This document shows positions 1 through 10,536 of a DNA stretch of 64,000 nucleotides, in pieces. Both the position numbers and the translations under genes were made by a program. The stretch's first letter is position 1. Every line of letters starts with the position of its first letter. This DNA is from Candidatus Defluviibacillus avedoerensis. Lineage in GTDB: Bacteria > Pseudomonadota > Gammaproteobacteria > Burkholderiales > Burkholderiaceae_C. The notes under the pieces were generated by a model that worked only from the letters and a program-made list of their open reading frames with translations, was not told the origin of the DNA and did no database searches. Where the stretch lies: contig JADJBS010000003.1 in the NCBI GenBank assembly GCA_016703665.1, positions 1 to 64,000 on the forward strand, read 5' to 3'.

Positions 1-308
1 TTTTTTACTACAATTTTTTTGATTTCTATTTCAATAATATTTGCTGCGTTTTTTAATTTGGTTTTGTGCTCAAAAAATTTGTAAAATTTTAGGTGATTTA
101 CCCTGTCCAATATATGTAATTCATTTTCCTTTTTGTATTTATTGATCAAATTGGAGTATTTGAAGACTATTTTCCGGCTCAAAAAATTGGCATAACTAGG
201 TATGTTGTGTATTGTGATTTCTTTTATTATTGTTGATTTTGATATAAATATTCAAAGAAATTGCTAAATTTTATAAATATATATAAAATTAATTATTGAA
301 GTTAATTA
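1..308. other. AT-rich stretch, no gene seen
   Basis: Very AT-rich DNA with many T and A runs and no open reading frame of useful length. Its composition is unlike the GC-rich remainder of the window. It could be an AT-rich intergenic part of the polysaccharide cluster, foreign DNA, or low-quality sequence at a contig end; the sequence alone does not decide. Confidence 0.5.
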
Positions 309-656
309 ATGCTGCTTAGATTGATTGTCTCGATAGTCGCCTTAATTGTTAGTGAAAGGGCGCAAGTCACAAAACTATTCCGCTTGATCAACGACGCGGT
401 ACATCAGATGACATGGTCAAAATCCGCCTTTACTCGAGTGATTCAGAGCCAGTTGATGACACTCAATCAGTTTATTGCCGAAAATCCTCAAAACCCCGAA
501 TTACTGCTCAGAAAGGATCCATCCAAGAGCCTAGGGTCAGCATGGCAGTCCATTGACGTGTTTCCAGCGCTGCGTGCCGAAAGCACCGAACCTTCATCCT
601 GCGCCTTACATCAATTTGGCCTCATCCTTGCTCAACAAGGTCGACTCGAAGATTAG
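309..656 (+). CDS. unrecognised protein fragment
   Basis: A 115-codon open frame in a locally more GC-rich patch. The protein begins with a hydrophobic stretch and then reads like a soluble protein (for example NPQNPELLLRKDPSKSLGSAW). After the stop at 654-656 the other forward frames continue to give protein-like text (for example GDIPLEERIRELEQLIAI around 785-850), so this may be one frame-broken gene of about 300-950. I do not recognise the family. Its position upstream of polysaccharide genes suggests a link to that cluster, but this is inference only. Confidence 0.3.
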   Translation: MLLRLIVSIVALIVSERAQVTKLFRLINDAVHQMTWSKSAFTRVIQSQLMTLNQFIAENPQNPELLLRKDPSKSLGSAWQSIDVFPALRAESTEPSSCALHQFGLILAQQGRLED

Positions 657-2400
657 CGCCAAATGTGCTAACCAAGTCTGGAGGCCAAAAACTTCCTGGA
701 AGGCATCAAATGCGTGTTAGGCTTGGCGTCAACCAATATCGGCCTCATGCCAGAAGGGATCAAGAAAGCGAATGATCTCATCCTGGCGACATACCACTGG
801 AGGAACGAATTCGTGAACTAGAGCAATTGATTGCAATTCGAATGCCCCACCACTCGTTGCCAGTCTGGCCGCCGTTATTTCAGAGCCCATACGTGTGGAG
901 AACTTGAACCAATCAGGGCTTTATTTCCTTGCTTAAAAAATTATGGAACCCGATACCCAAAATCTCTCCCCACCGTGACCGACTGACGCTGAACAGCTGC
1001 CAACAATTTCAATCGACAATCGAAACAACGAGCCTTGTCCAGATCGTCTAAAGCAAAATCACGCCAAGGAGGTGAGGTTACAGATGAGTACCGTGTTGAA
1101 ATCATGAACATGGAGTCATGGGCCAGGCTATCTTAGGCGATCTCGTTGAATACTCATCTTACTACAGCCCACAGTTTGGCGCGTGGCCAAATGGAGGCCC
1201 TGACTCATGGAGTTTGTGGCAGAAAAATATAATTAATCATGCAAAGTTCATAGGTCAACAATCAATATTAAACAAATAAAATCCTGCAATTTTCAAGCTT
1301 AGTTCAATTTTCAATGATACCGTTCAGATATTTATTCTGATTCTGCTCGAAAAGAAATGAAAGTAATTTCCTGAAGATATAAATTAAAAAATAATTCATG
1401 AAAATCTATTTTATAAATATTAAATCAAAAATTTAAATGAATTTCATAAAATAATACCTCTAATTATTATTTCTCCGGTTAGAGATGAATGTGCTCTAAT
1501 AGAAAAACATTGAAATCAATAATTGATCAAAACAGTTTGGCTGCTAGAATGGGGTGATTGTTGAGATGGTTCAACAGATAATACAGCTGGAAATTGTAAA
1601 ATCTTTATGCAAAAATTATAAGTTTATTAATTTGATTTCAAATGAAAATCATGCTCTCCAAATTGGGTGAGGCGTTATTTCTGCATTCAAATTTGGGTTA
1701 AGTCACTATTCATAAAGAGTATGAATTTTGGCCAAGCTTGATGGTGACATGTCATTTGGTCCTAAATATCTAGAAATTATGTTCGGTAATTCTTGACTCA
1801 ACTCCGCGTGACTGGCGGCTGTTTCTGGAAAGTTTTTCGCTCCAGAAAATGGGGGAAACTTGTCCCAGAATGGATTATTGATGAGCATGTTGCTGGACAG
1901 TTTGAAACTTTATCGACGGAACCGCATTTGAGGAAATTGTGGGTTTGCTGAAGAGGTAATGTGATGGGATTGACGTGCACATGTACGTCGAATGAAGGGA
2001 TACGGGACATGCGCAGCTTTGAGCATCCTGATGCGCATCTTATTCATCACCGCTTTGATGGGCTCTTCCGATAAAAATGCATTAAAAGGGCGGCTGCGCC
2101 GGGGCGCGAGGTATCTACCATGGGATATCATCCTCTGTATGCGCCGGCTTGTAATATTTTCCGGATGAGAGAAAACCTGTTTTTATTGGGGATTACTTAT
2201 TATTATTGATAGCTTTGAGCAGCACCAGCGTGGTAAAAATGCCCTGCCACGGGGGAAAATTTGGAGTTTCGTATTTTTGCAAAAATGGCAAATTTGAAGT
2301 ATTGAAGCCCGATTTTTGGTCTTCTACTTTAGTAAGTTTTTTTTTTAGTGAAAAAAAAAGTGAGTGAATGCTAATTGGGAAAAAGTGGTCTCCCCTTTCG
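657..2400. other. patchy AT-rich region without a nameable gene
   Basis: Alternating AT-rich (about 1210-1700) and more balanced patches. Short coding-like segments are visible in different forward frames, such as the reading around 1950-2080, but none joins into a recognisable protein. The short reverse-strand frames between 1706 and 2131 show no family motif and are probably chance. I see no RNA gene, terminator or clear repeat. Confidence 0.4.
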
Positions 2401-2860
<460 letters not shown>

Positions 2861-2878
2861 GGCTTGGGCTGACGATTC

Positions 2879-4160
2879 TTGAAATGCGTTATCCAGCATT
2901 GTTTTTCGGGGTGTCCTGTGGTTAGTTGTTTATACCTTTATCAGGTGATTGTTCCGTCCCCCCCGGTGGATGGATTCCAGCTGGATCCGGTCGGTCGAGC
3001 AGTTCTTGTCCCGGGGGGAAAAGTCATCGTGATTGGGATGGCTGATCGCAACGCCAGTGGTTCCCGTTTTTGAATTTTGGTTCTGGGGATTGTGATTCAA
3101 ATTAATTGCGTGTGGGGGGGGGGGGTATTGGTGTAATCCTTACAACTGGCGACAGACGACGCATTTTTTTTTAAGGGGCAGTTTTCTTTTCTGAGGTTTC
3201 ATCAAGCATCCCGGTCTATGGCCCGGAGAATGTTGTATTACCGAATTTTTGTCGGGTTTCTCGGTGGATCCCCGTAGGCTACTTTTGATCCTGTTCGCAA
3301 GCAGTAAGCATGAAACTCCTGTTCCCTGGTTGGGGATATTTCAAAGGCGGCAGAATACGTGGAGGAAAACAGGGTAGACATTGTGTTCTCGGATTGCAGG
3401 TTACTAATAATCCTGCGGTTCGTCGATTGATGGAAGTTCCTCCAAGACTCTACCGTTTCAATCTACTTTATTCCAGACTCGCGCCTTTTTTATGTTCCGG
3501 GGGTTCAGGTGACCGAAATGGTCGGAGTACCCATTGTTGGTCGTTGCCGAAACCCCCTTTCTTAGGATTGTCTCAAGGTTCGAAGAGAATGATGGACATA
3601 GTTTCTCCATTGTATTGTTGTTGTTATTGACTTCGTCCTGATTGTGGTGGCTGTCGCAGTGAAGTTCACTTCACCCGGTCCTATCCTGTTTAAACAAAAA
3701 GGATACGGCGTCGGGGGAAGGAGATTGATGTTTATTAGTTCCGAAGCATGAAAGCCATGCTCCATCCACGTTAGGGAAACAGGCAACTCAGAACGATGAT
3801 CGAAATACAGCCCGTCGGGCGCTTCATTCGCAGAACATCCCTTGGATGAGTTGACGCAGTTTTTAACAGCCCACAGGGTTCCATGAGCACTGTCGGCCCC
3901 AGACCTCATGCATCGCAGCATAATGAGTTGTAACGCAAGTTGATTCCTGGATACATGCTCCGGCATAAAGTGAAACCGGCATCACTGGATGGGCGCAAGT
4001 AAATGGTTTAAGGGTGAGACCGAAACTGTGGAGAAAATGCGTTCGATGAATTCAGTAAGATTTGGTTCTCTACATCAGTCACTGGTCGTTTGCATTTGAT
4101 CTAAGAATCATTTTGCGGACAGCTTTGTTGGTTTTGGTGACAGCAAAGTGTTTCTATTAA
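2879..4160 (+). pseudogene. undecaprenyl-phosphate sugar phosphotransferase (WcaJ type), frame-broken
   Basis: Bacterial sugar transferases of this family load the first sugar-1-phosphate on undecaprenyl phosphate at the inner membrane to start a polysaccharide repeat unit. Reading across several forward frames restores the family's C-terminal domain: a segment like AVKFTSPGPILFKQKGYG (about 3651-3705), then VGRFIRRTSLDEL (about 3812-3855), a degenerate GPRPHA region near 3900, GITGWAQVNG (about 3978-4005), GETETVEKM and DLRIILRTALLV (about 4090-4130), with a stop at 4158-4160. No single frame is open for more than about 100 codons, so there are several frameshifts. The N-terminal part (2879-3400) is only loosely supported. 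The breaks may be sequencing errors, given the homopolymer block next door, or true decay. Confidence 0.72.
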
Positions 4161-4179
4161 ATGAACCAAATTACGTACT

Positions 4180-5367
4180 TACTATGAGAATTCGGCTCAT
4201 TCAGGCCAAGCGAGTTGGATGATGGCCTGATTCGTCAGTGGCGATGCATTCAAAGTCAAAATGCTAACTTACGCAGTCCCTATTACTGCCCAGAATATAC
4301 GCAGGTCGTTGATGCAAGTTTGAGGGCAAAGGGCAGGCTTAGTAGAAACTGCAGTTCATTTGCCGAGGTACTCGCGGATCATTGAATCTGATACTATCTC
4401 ACCAGATTCAGGGTTTCTTCCCTTTCCAGCGAGGTCCTTGGGGTCGAATTTTCGTCGGTTGTGGTGGTTTGACAGACTACCAAGGAATTATCTCTCCAGA
4501 TGATTTTGCAGAATGGTGGGCTGCTCAGTTTGTTGTCAATCATTCAGGGAAGATATTTTGCATTCAATCATCTTCCTTTGACGGGCGTTTATTTTCATCT
4601 GCAGTAAAGAGTAAGCTTGAATCACCAGTCCTAAATACCGAGGGCGGCTATGACTCGTATCCTGAAAGATTAAAATTTTCAAGGAACCCCATGCCAGGCG
4701 TTCACGCGAGAGTCCGTAAACGGTAGAAACAAGATTGTCCGGGAATTGGGGCCGTTAAGGTTTGAGAAGCATGAACAGAGCAGCAAAATCCTCCAGAGAC
4801 TTATTCAATTAAAGATTGTACAGTGGAAAATTTGCGCCTCCAAATACAGTTACCGCATTTGAAATCTCGTGGATCAATCATGTCATTCACTCGTCGTTTG
4901 AGCGTAATTTGAGTGCAACCGATATGGTGTATTTAAGTGCATTGAGCACGCTCTATGCCCGCGACAAGTTGCTCGCGATACTGTTTGTTCCTCGTCATGA
5001 GCAAACTCTTCACTGCTGGTTCCCTGCATACGAGCCTGAGCTTGTTCTTGACAGTGGAGGAACGGTCTTGGTCAAACCCTTGACTGAAGAGTTTGCAGCT
5101 GATGGCATTGGGTTAATAGAGATAGGAAGAGGCGCGGCAACATACAAAATGAGGGCTTGTACAGGTGTCGTTCCGTTGGGTGAAGGAGAGTGTTCCAGCC
5201 CGCCGTGCCGCTGTGTTGGCATAAAGGTGTGGTTGCTGCACGGGCTGTTGTTCGATCGCTTCGTCAACGCTTTCTGCGATGACAACTGGATGTCCCCGGC
5301 TAGGCAGGGGGCCATTGATCCATATAGCCCATTGCCGGCCATTGTTTCCCGCTTGGCGTCGCGTTAG
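4180..5367 (+). pseudogene. CelD/BcsL-type GNAT acetyltransferase, frame-broken
   Basis: Matches the FemAB-like GNAT proteins common in exopolysaccharide clusters, thought to acylate a sugar or peptide precursor in the cytoplasm. Pieces in order: SELDDGLIRQW and SPYYCPEYTQVV (about 4209-4310); QGFFPFQRGPWG and GGLTDYQGII (about 4405-4495); VRELGPLRFEKHEQ (about 4738-4780); and an uninterrupted stretch with ALSTLYARDKLLAI, CWFPAYEPEL, EIGRGAATYKMR and GVVPLGEGE (4840-5190). At least three frame changes are needed (near 4200, 4370 and 4720-4830). The last 180 codons are one open frame, so sequence errors rather than old decay are plausible. It follows the sugar transferase directly. Confidence 0.72.
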
Positions 5368-5389
5368 CAACTCGCAGGCTCTGTCAAGG

Positions 5390-6447
5390 GTTCAGTCGCG
5401 CCACATCAACTGCAGAACGATTACGCGTCAATTGACGGGTTGCGCGGTTTTCTGGGCTTTTTGTCTACTTGCATCACCCAGTATTTGGTATTTCCTATTT
5501 ACGGACAGGAAGGTGGGAAGCACCTTCCTCAAACTTATATACCCATTTTGGGCAAAGTGCTGTAGCGCTCTTTTTATGATCATGGGTTTTCTATTTTTCT
5601 CAAAGATTATTGAAGCTCGTCTGACGGAAGATTGATTGGTTTAGGCTATTTTTATTTAGGTTATTGCGACCGGTTCCGCTGTATTCCTTGGTGGTCTCAA
5701 ATGGTATTCTTGACAGTGTTTATTCTTTCGAATGGAGCTTTAAACGAGCCACTACCGAAGCTTCCGTTGGCGTCATAAAGTGGTCTTGCCTTCATCTTTT
5801 GTTGGAGCACCAGATTGGCGTAGAGCGCACCTTGATCATTGTGGCAGGGGTGACATGGTCGGCTTCCATATGAGTGGTCTCTTCTACTTTTCACCGCTGA
5901 TTCTGGCGTTTACTGTTGGAGCGATTCCTCCTTTTATCTACTATTGGTTTGGCTTTTTTCAGTATTACCTATGCGGTTTATTCATCCGAGCACCTATTAC
6001 CCGTCATTTATTAAGTGGTATTGCCGCATCCCTTTGGTCAGGGTAGTGGTAGTACGTCATTTCGCAGTTGGTGGTACCGGATTCGTTGTCTTGCTCCAAG
6101 TTTGGCTGTGATTGTTTCTGCTTTCCCTCGGCATACGGTGTGCCAGCAACTCTTCCTATTGACCGCGTTCTTCACGCTGATCGCATCTGAAACAGCGTGT
6201 TTGGATCGCTATTGACCCCGGCAGCACGTACCTGGGCAAGTACTTTCGTATGGGATTTAGCCTGCTAGACGGAATTGCATTGTTTGGTTCACTTTTAACT
6301 TCTTGTCTCGGGTTGCCACAGGCCAGCGAACTATCTGTCGAGCAACATATGGTCCGTTGTGGTTGTGCTCACTCCCTTGCTGGTCTTTGTGAGTTTTCTC
6401 ATTCAAGTTCGTCGAATATCCGGCTATGTTGAAAACGGCATGCCTAA
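5390..6447 (+). pseudogene. acyltransferase-3 family membrane protein, frame-broken
   Basis: Integral-membrane O-acyltransferase (OafA/YrhL type) that would acylate polysaccharide. Reading across frames gives the family signature: a start like SIDGLRGFLGF followed by YLHH (about 5428-5475), ALFMIMGFLFFSKI (about 5565-5610), PLYSLVV (about 5676), VAGVTWS (about 5855), a phenylalanine-rich membrane segment near 5880-5990, YGI-LLDGIALFG (about 6250-6290), LGLPQASELSVEQHM (about 6310-6355) and a closing FVEYPAML (about 6408-6430). Multiple frameshifts separate the pieces. The exact 3' end is uncertain because the frame is lost near the convergent ugd gene. It fits a polysaccharide-decoration role next to the GNAT. 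Confidence 0.7.
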
Positions 6448-6496
6448 CCTGTTGGATTAGGCCGATTGGCGATCGACTTAGAGTGGTTTCAAGACG

Positions 6497-7845
6497 CTAT
6501 TCGGGTGATGGCTTAACTGCGCCGCCCAATTGCAAAATATTCAAAGCCTTGTTTTTAACCATTTCTGGTGCAAATAAGTTGCGGCCGTCGAACATGACAG
6601 GTGATTGCATTTCCGTTCTTAATCGATCCCAATCTGGTGTACGGAATTCGCGCCATTCGGTCACAATCGCAATGGCATCGGCACCTTTTCGCCGCTTGGT
6701 AGGCATCTGCCGGAAAGCTCAGGCCAGGTCGCTCGCCTAAGGCCCGTTGAGCCTCTTTTGATGCGACCGGGTCATACGCTCGCACTTGCCACCTCTTGCA
6801 AAATGCTTTCAATCAGGACTAGGCTTGGCGCCTCCCGCATGTCATCCGTGTTGGGTTTGAAGGCCAGGCCCCAGACTGCAAACATCTTTCCTCTTAAATC
6901 TTCGCCAAAGCGAGCCACCAATTTGTCAGATAGAACCTGCCTTTTGACGCTCGTTGACTTTTTTCAACTGCCGTCAAAGGCTCAGAGCATTGCCATGATC
7001 ATTGGATGTTTTGACCAGTGCCTTCACGTCCTTGGGAAAGCACGAACCTCCATATCCACTCCCTGCATACAGAAAACTGGAAACCAATTCGAGGGTCTGA
7101 GCCAATTCCTTTGCGCACCAATTCAATGTCTGCATCCAGCTTCTCCGCCAGCATAGCCAGCTCATTCATAAAGCTGATCCGTGTTGCCAGCATGGCGTTG
7201 GCTGCGTATTTGGTGAGCTCGGCGCTACGCACATCCATGGCCATCAGTCTGTCTCGGTTACGCAAGAAGGGTTCGTAAAGCGCTTGCATCTCCGCGAGTG
7301 CCCGTTGACTGTCAGTACCCACCACAATCCGGTCTGGGCGCATAAAATCGGCGACCGCAGCGCCTTCTTTCAGGAACTCGGGGTTCGATATCACTGAGTA
7401 CTCGGTGGAAAGGCCACGTTTGGCGAGTTCGTCGGCAATTGCAGCTTTCACCAAATCGCCTGTTCCCACGGGCACTGTGCTCTTGTTGACAACGATGGTA
7501 TAGGCATCAGGCATGTATCGGCCAATGTCCCTGGCTGCAGCTTGTACATATTGAGTGTCCGCTGAGCCGTCTTCGCCAGGGGGCGTGCCTGACGGCAATG
7601 AACTGCACGCTCCCGTGGCTCAGTGTAAATGCCTTGTCCGTCGTAAATTTTAAACGACCTGCTGCGGCATTGCGTTTGACAATGTCCTCAAGGCCTGGCT
7701 CATGAATGGGTATGCCTGGCATTGAGCATGGCCACTTTCGCTGGGTCCAAGTCAACACAAACCACGAAATTACCCATTTCAGAGAGGCAGGCCCCGTAAC
7801 CAATCCTACGTATCCAGTACCAATAACAGTAATTTTCTTAAAACG
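6497..7845 (-). pseudogene. ugd: UDP-glucose 6-dehydrogenase, frame-broken
   Basis: Oxidises UDP-glucose to UDP-glucuronate with NAD, supplying an acidic sugar for polysaccharide. On the reverse strand the N-terminus reads KKITVIGTGYVGLVTG (Rossmann nucleotide-binding motif, about 7790-7840). The longest intact piece (6999-7598) holds STVPVGTGDLV, the SNPEFLKEGAA motif and KYAANAMLATRISFMNE. The catalytic-cysteine motif GYGGSCFPKDV is at about 7000-7050 in another frame, then AVWGLAFKPNTDDMREAPS (about 6810-6880) and a C-terminus TEWREFRTPD ... MFDGRNLF to the stop at 6497. Frame changes occur near 7600-7700, 7040-7080, 6800 and 6690. No ATG is evident at the N-terminus; the start codon may itself be affected. 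It runs opposite to the surrounding cluster. Confidence 0.85.
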
Positions 7846-7919
7846 GTCGATCCAATGGAGTTGACTTGATTATCAAATAGGAATCTGTGTTTCCGCTGAC
7901 TCCCCCTCTTCTGGTTACG

Positions 7920-7935
7920 AATACCATACGGTATT
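7920..7935. promoter_or_regulatory. perfect inverted repeat, candidate operator
   Basis: AATACC-ATAC-GGTATT is a perfect 6-4-6 dyad in the divergent gap between ugd (reverse) and the acyl carrier protein gene (forward, ATG at 7967). The arms have no T-tract after them, so it is a better candidate for a dimeric regulator site than for a terminator. No regulator gene lies nearby. The functional call is inference. Confidence 0.3.
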
Positions 7936-7966
7936 GTTAGTCACAAATTTTGAAAGAATAGGTTTT

Positions 7967-8211
7967 ATGTACAAAGAGAGCATTCGTAACGTCCTAACAA
8001 ATCATGCACGCTTGTCTGTTGACGCCTTTGAGCTTGGCTGAGGATGCGGATTTGTATCAGGCTGGCATGACGTCACATGCCAGTGTGAACATAATGCTGG
8101 CATTGGAAGGCGAATTCGACATTGAATTTCCTGACAGGATGCTGAAGAGGAGCGTCTTTTGAAAGCATCGCCTCAATAAATGCTGCGATCGAAGAATTGA
8201 AGGCAGCATGA
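7967..8211 (+). pseudogene. acyl carrier protein, two single-base frameshifts
   Basis: A stand-alone acyl carrier protein of about 80 residues. It starts MYKESIRNVLTNHARL, has DLYQAGMTSHASVNIMLALE around the expected phosphopantetheine serine (in the segment GMTSHASV), then DIEFPDRMLKRS and IAAINAAIEELKAA-like text to the stop at 8209-8211. The frame slips near 8028 and at a TTTT run near 8155-8160, where one extra T explains the break. Both slips in a short gene point to base-calling error. It overlaps the next gene by ATGA, so the two are translationally coupled. In this cluster it would carry an acyl group for the neighbouring dehydrogenase-like protein and possibly for polysaccharide acylation; that role is inference. 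Confidence 0.7.
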
Positions 8212-9438
8212 GGTTATTTATTGGTGAGTCTAGATGCTGCGCTTTTTTCGTGCTTACCTGATGTGTGGACAATATGAACGAATCCCGTTGATTGAGGTCG
8301 CGAGAAAATTGGGCAAGAGGTCACGCGGCTGCACGCAGACGATGTTGACGCCAATTCTAGGTTTCCCTGTCGAGACCATTGATGCGCTCAAATCTGCTGG
8401 TTTGCTTGGTGCCTACGTGCCAAAAAGCCTTGGCGGTAGGGGGGCTAGTCTGCATGAGCTATGTGGCATCTGCGAGGCGCGGTCGCCACTGTACGACCAG
8501 TGCAATGATTTTTGCCATGCACCAAATACAAGTGATTACGATTGTCCATCACGCAATGGATTCGGAATGGTTTCGCGCCTACTTGGCTGATTTGGCCAGG
8601 TACCAGTATTTGATCGCGTCAGTGACCTCGGAGGTCGGGGTCGGTGGTGAGATGAGGACAAGTCGATGCGCAGTCGAAGCCGACGCAGACGGTCGAGTGT
8701 TCAAACTGATTAAGGATGCCACCACCATATCCTGCGGTGCCCAGGCCGATGATTTGCTTGTTTCAGCGCGCAAAGGCTTGCAAGCCAGCGGCAACGATCA
8801 GGTACTTGTGCTGGTTCGCAAGACCGATTACACGCTCGAGAAAAAGGGCGTTTGGAATTCAATGGGTATGCGTGGCACCTGTAGCCCACCGTTCTTGATG
8901 ACTTCCAGGGGTGAGATGAATCAGGTCATGACAGTTCCTTTTTCAGACATGGCCGCCCAAACGGTCGTGCCAGTTTCGCACCTACTTTGGGCTCATACCT
9001 GGACTGGTAACGTGACAGCCGCAGCTAACAAGGCGGCAGCTTTCGTCAGAGGGCAGGCCAGAGCGAATCCTGGCGCCGTGCCACCGACTGCACTTCGCCT
9101 TGCAGAACTTTCGTCCATGTTGCAAAGACTTCGCACCTCTATTGGTGATTGTTTGACTGAATACGAGTTTTTACGTTCCAGTGGCGTTGAAGGTGCAGAA
9201 AACTGTCGTCTGTGGGATATGCCATCAAGATCAATAATTTGAAGATTGATGCGTCCGAGTCGTTGCCCGAGATTGTGGGTTTGGCCTTGAGGATATGCGG
9301 TATTCTGGGCTATAAAACGATTCACCATTTGCCATGAGCCGTCATTTGCGCGATTCTCATTCGTCTATTTTGATGGTGGGAAATGACCGCATGTATGCAA
9401 CCAACGCCAACCTTCTTCTGGTGGTCAAAGACTTTTGA
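8208..9438 (+). CDS. acyl-CoA dehydrogenase-like protein, frameshifted
   Basis: Resembles acyl-CoA dehydrogenases. The N-terminal domain is read from ETIDALKSAGLLGAYVPKSLGG (about 8370-8435). After a frame change near 8480 one long frame gives MIFAMHQIQV, ASVTSEVGVGGEMR, WNSMGMRGTCSPPF (the family's conserved GMRGT-type loop) and a helical C-terminal domain; a further shift near 9235 leads to the stop at 9436-9438. The family uses FAD to form a 2,3-enoyl thioester. Coupling to a stand-alone carrier protein suggests the substrate is ACP-bound. Homologues occur in burkholderial exopolysaccharide clusters next to the same partners, but the substrate is unknown to me. At least two frameshifts are present. 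Confidence 0.75.
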
Positions 9439-9452
9439 ACTTGGGAGCCGTG

Positions 9453-10536
9453 ATGAGTCTCGCAGCGTTTGATTTGCCTGTCCCTTCGTCGTACACGCCG
9501 CATGCACTCCATGCTGATGACAGGGCCTGGGCCGAAACCAATTGCTATGTCGATGTCTGGATCGAACTGCTCACGCACTCCGGTTGAATCCTGTTGCATG
9601 CATGGGAATGGCTCTGGCCAATGATTTTGATGGTGATCAATGGACTTTCTACAAACCACCTCATGAGGACCTGTTTGAACTGTACGGACTGGACGTGCAT
9701 GAACTGAATGTCTGGAAGTCAATTCTCACGAATGCGAGTGAGCAACTTAAGCGTGGGCGGGTGGTTTTGTCAGAAATTGATTCTTTTTATCTACCTGATA
9801 CAGCTGGAACTGACTACCGTCGCAATCATGTCAAGACAACGATTGCGATTCAGTCCCTGGACCTCGAGAAGCAGCAACTGCGTTACTTCCACAATCGCAG
9901 TTACCATCAACTCCAAGGTGATGACTTCGTCAATTTATTTCGTGTAGGTTTCCTAGCGATCCAGGGTTCATGCCGTTTTGCAGAATTTGTCCGTCTTGAC
10001 AGGATGCAACGGCTTGAAGACGCTGAGCTAGCCTCAATTGCCCTTCAATTGCTCAAGAAACACTTTGTTCGACGCCCGTCGCAAAATCCGGTTTTGGCGT
10101 ATCGACAGCGGTTTTGGATGACATTGAGGCGCTCAAGCTGACGGGAATCGATGCTTACCATGCCTATGCCTTTTCCCATTTGCGTCAACTGGGCTCTGGG
10201 GCTGAGTTGCTTGCATCTCAAATGGCTTGGCTTGACGCTGAAGGGCTGGGCGATTTTTCCGTCGCTGCAGGCGATATGCTCTCGTTGTCCAATGCGACAA
10301 AAACGCTGTTGATGAAAGCCGCAAGGGCTGTTGTGATCAAGAGGCCTGCAGATCTTGGCGCCATGATTGACGAAATAGCCGAGCACTGGCAATCTGCGAT
10401 GGAAAACCTGGAGTCGGGAACTGAATTGATGTCGCATTTGGCGGTGGACGGGCGGGGCAGTTGCTTTTGGCTGAGTGGGCATTTGTCTCCCTGGCGCCTG
10501 GTCAAGCGAATACACCAGCCGAACTGGCTTGTTTGA
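9453..10536 (+). CDS. DUF1839 family protein, frameshifted
   Basis: Protein of about 360 residues fitting DUF1839, a family without assigned function found beside ACP and acyl-CoA dehydrogenase genes in polysaccharide clusters. Visible text: FDLPVPSSYTPHALH near the start (about 9465-9510), ETNCYVDVWIELL (about 9533-9570), then after a shift near 9585 GMALANDFDGDQWTFYKPP and EDLFELYGLDVHELNVW, and YRRNHVKTTIAI. A second shift near 10085-10130 leads to the helical C-terminal part ending RIHQPNWLV. The N-terminal NCYVDVWIE region suggests a papain-like or Ntn-like fold, but no catalytic set can be assigned from sequence alone. Confidence 0.62.

Noticed and set aside
3562..3966. Reverse-strand frame of 134 codons
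   Set aside because: It lies antisense to the conserved sugar-transferase text on the forward strand and shows no motif.
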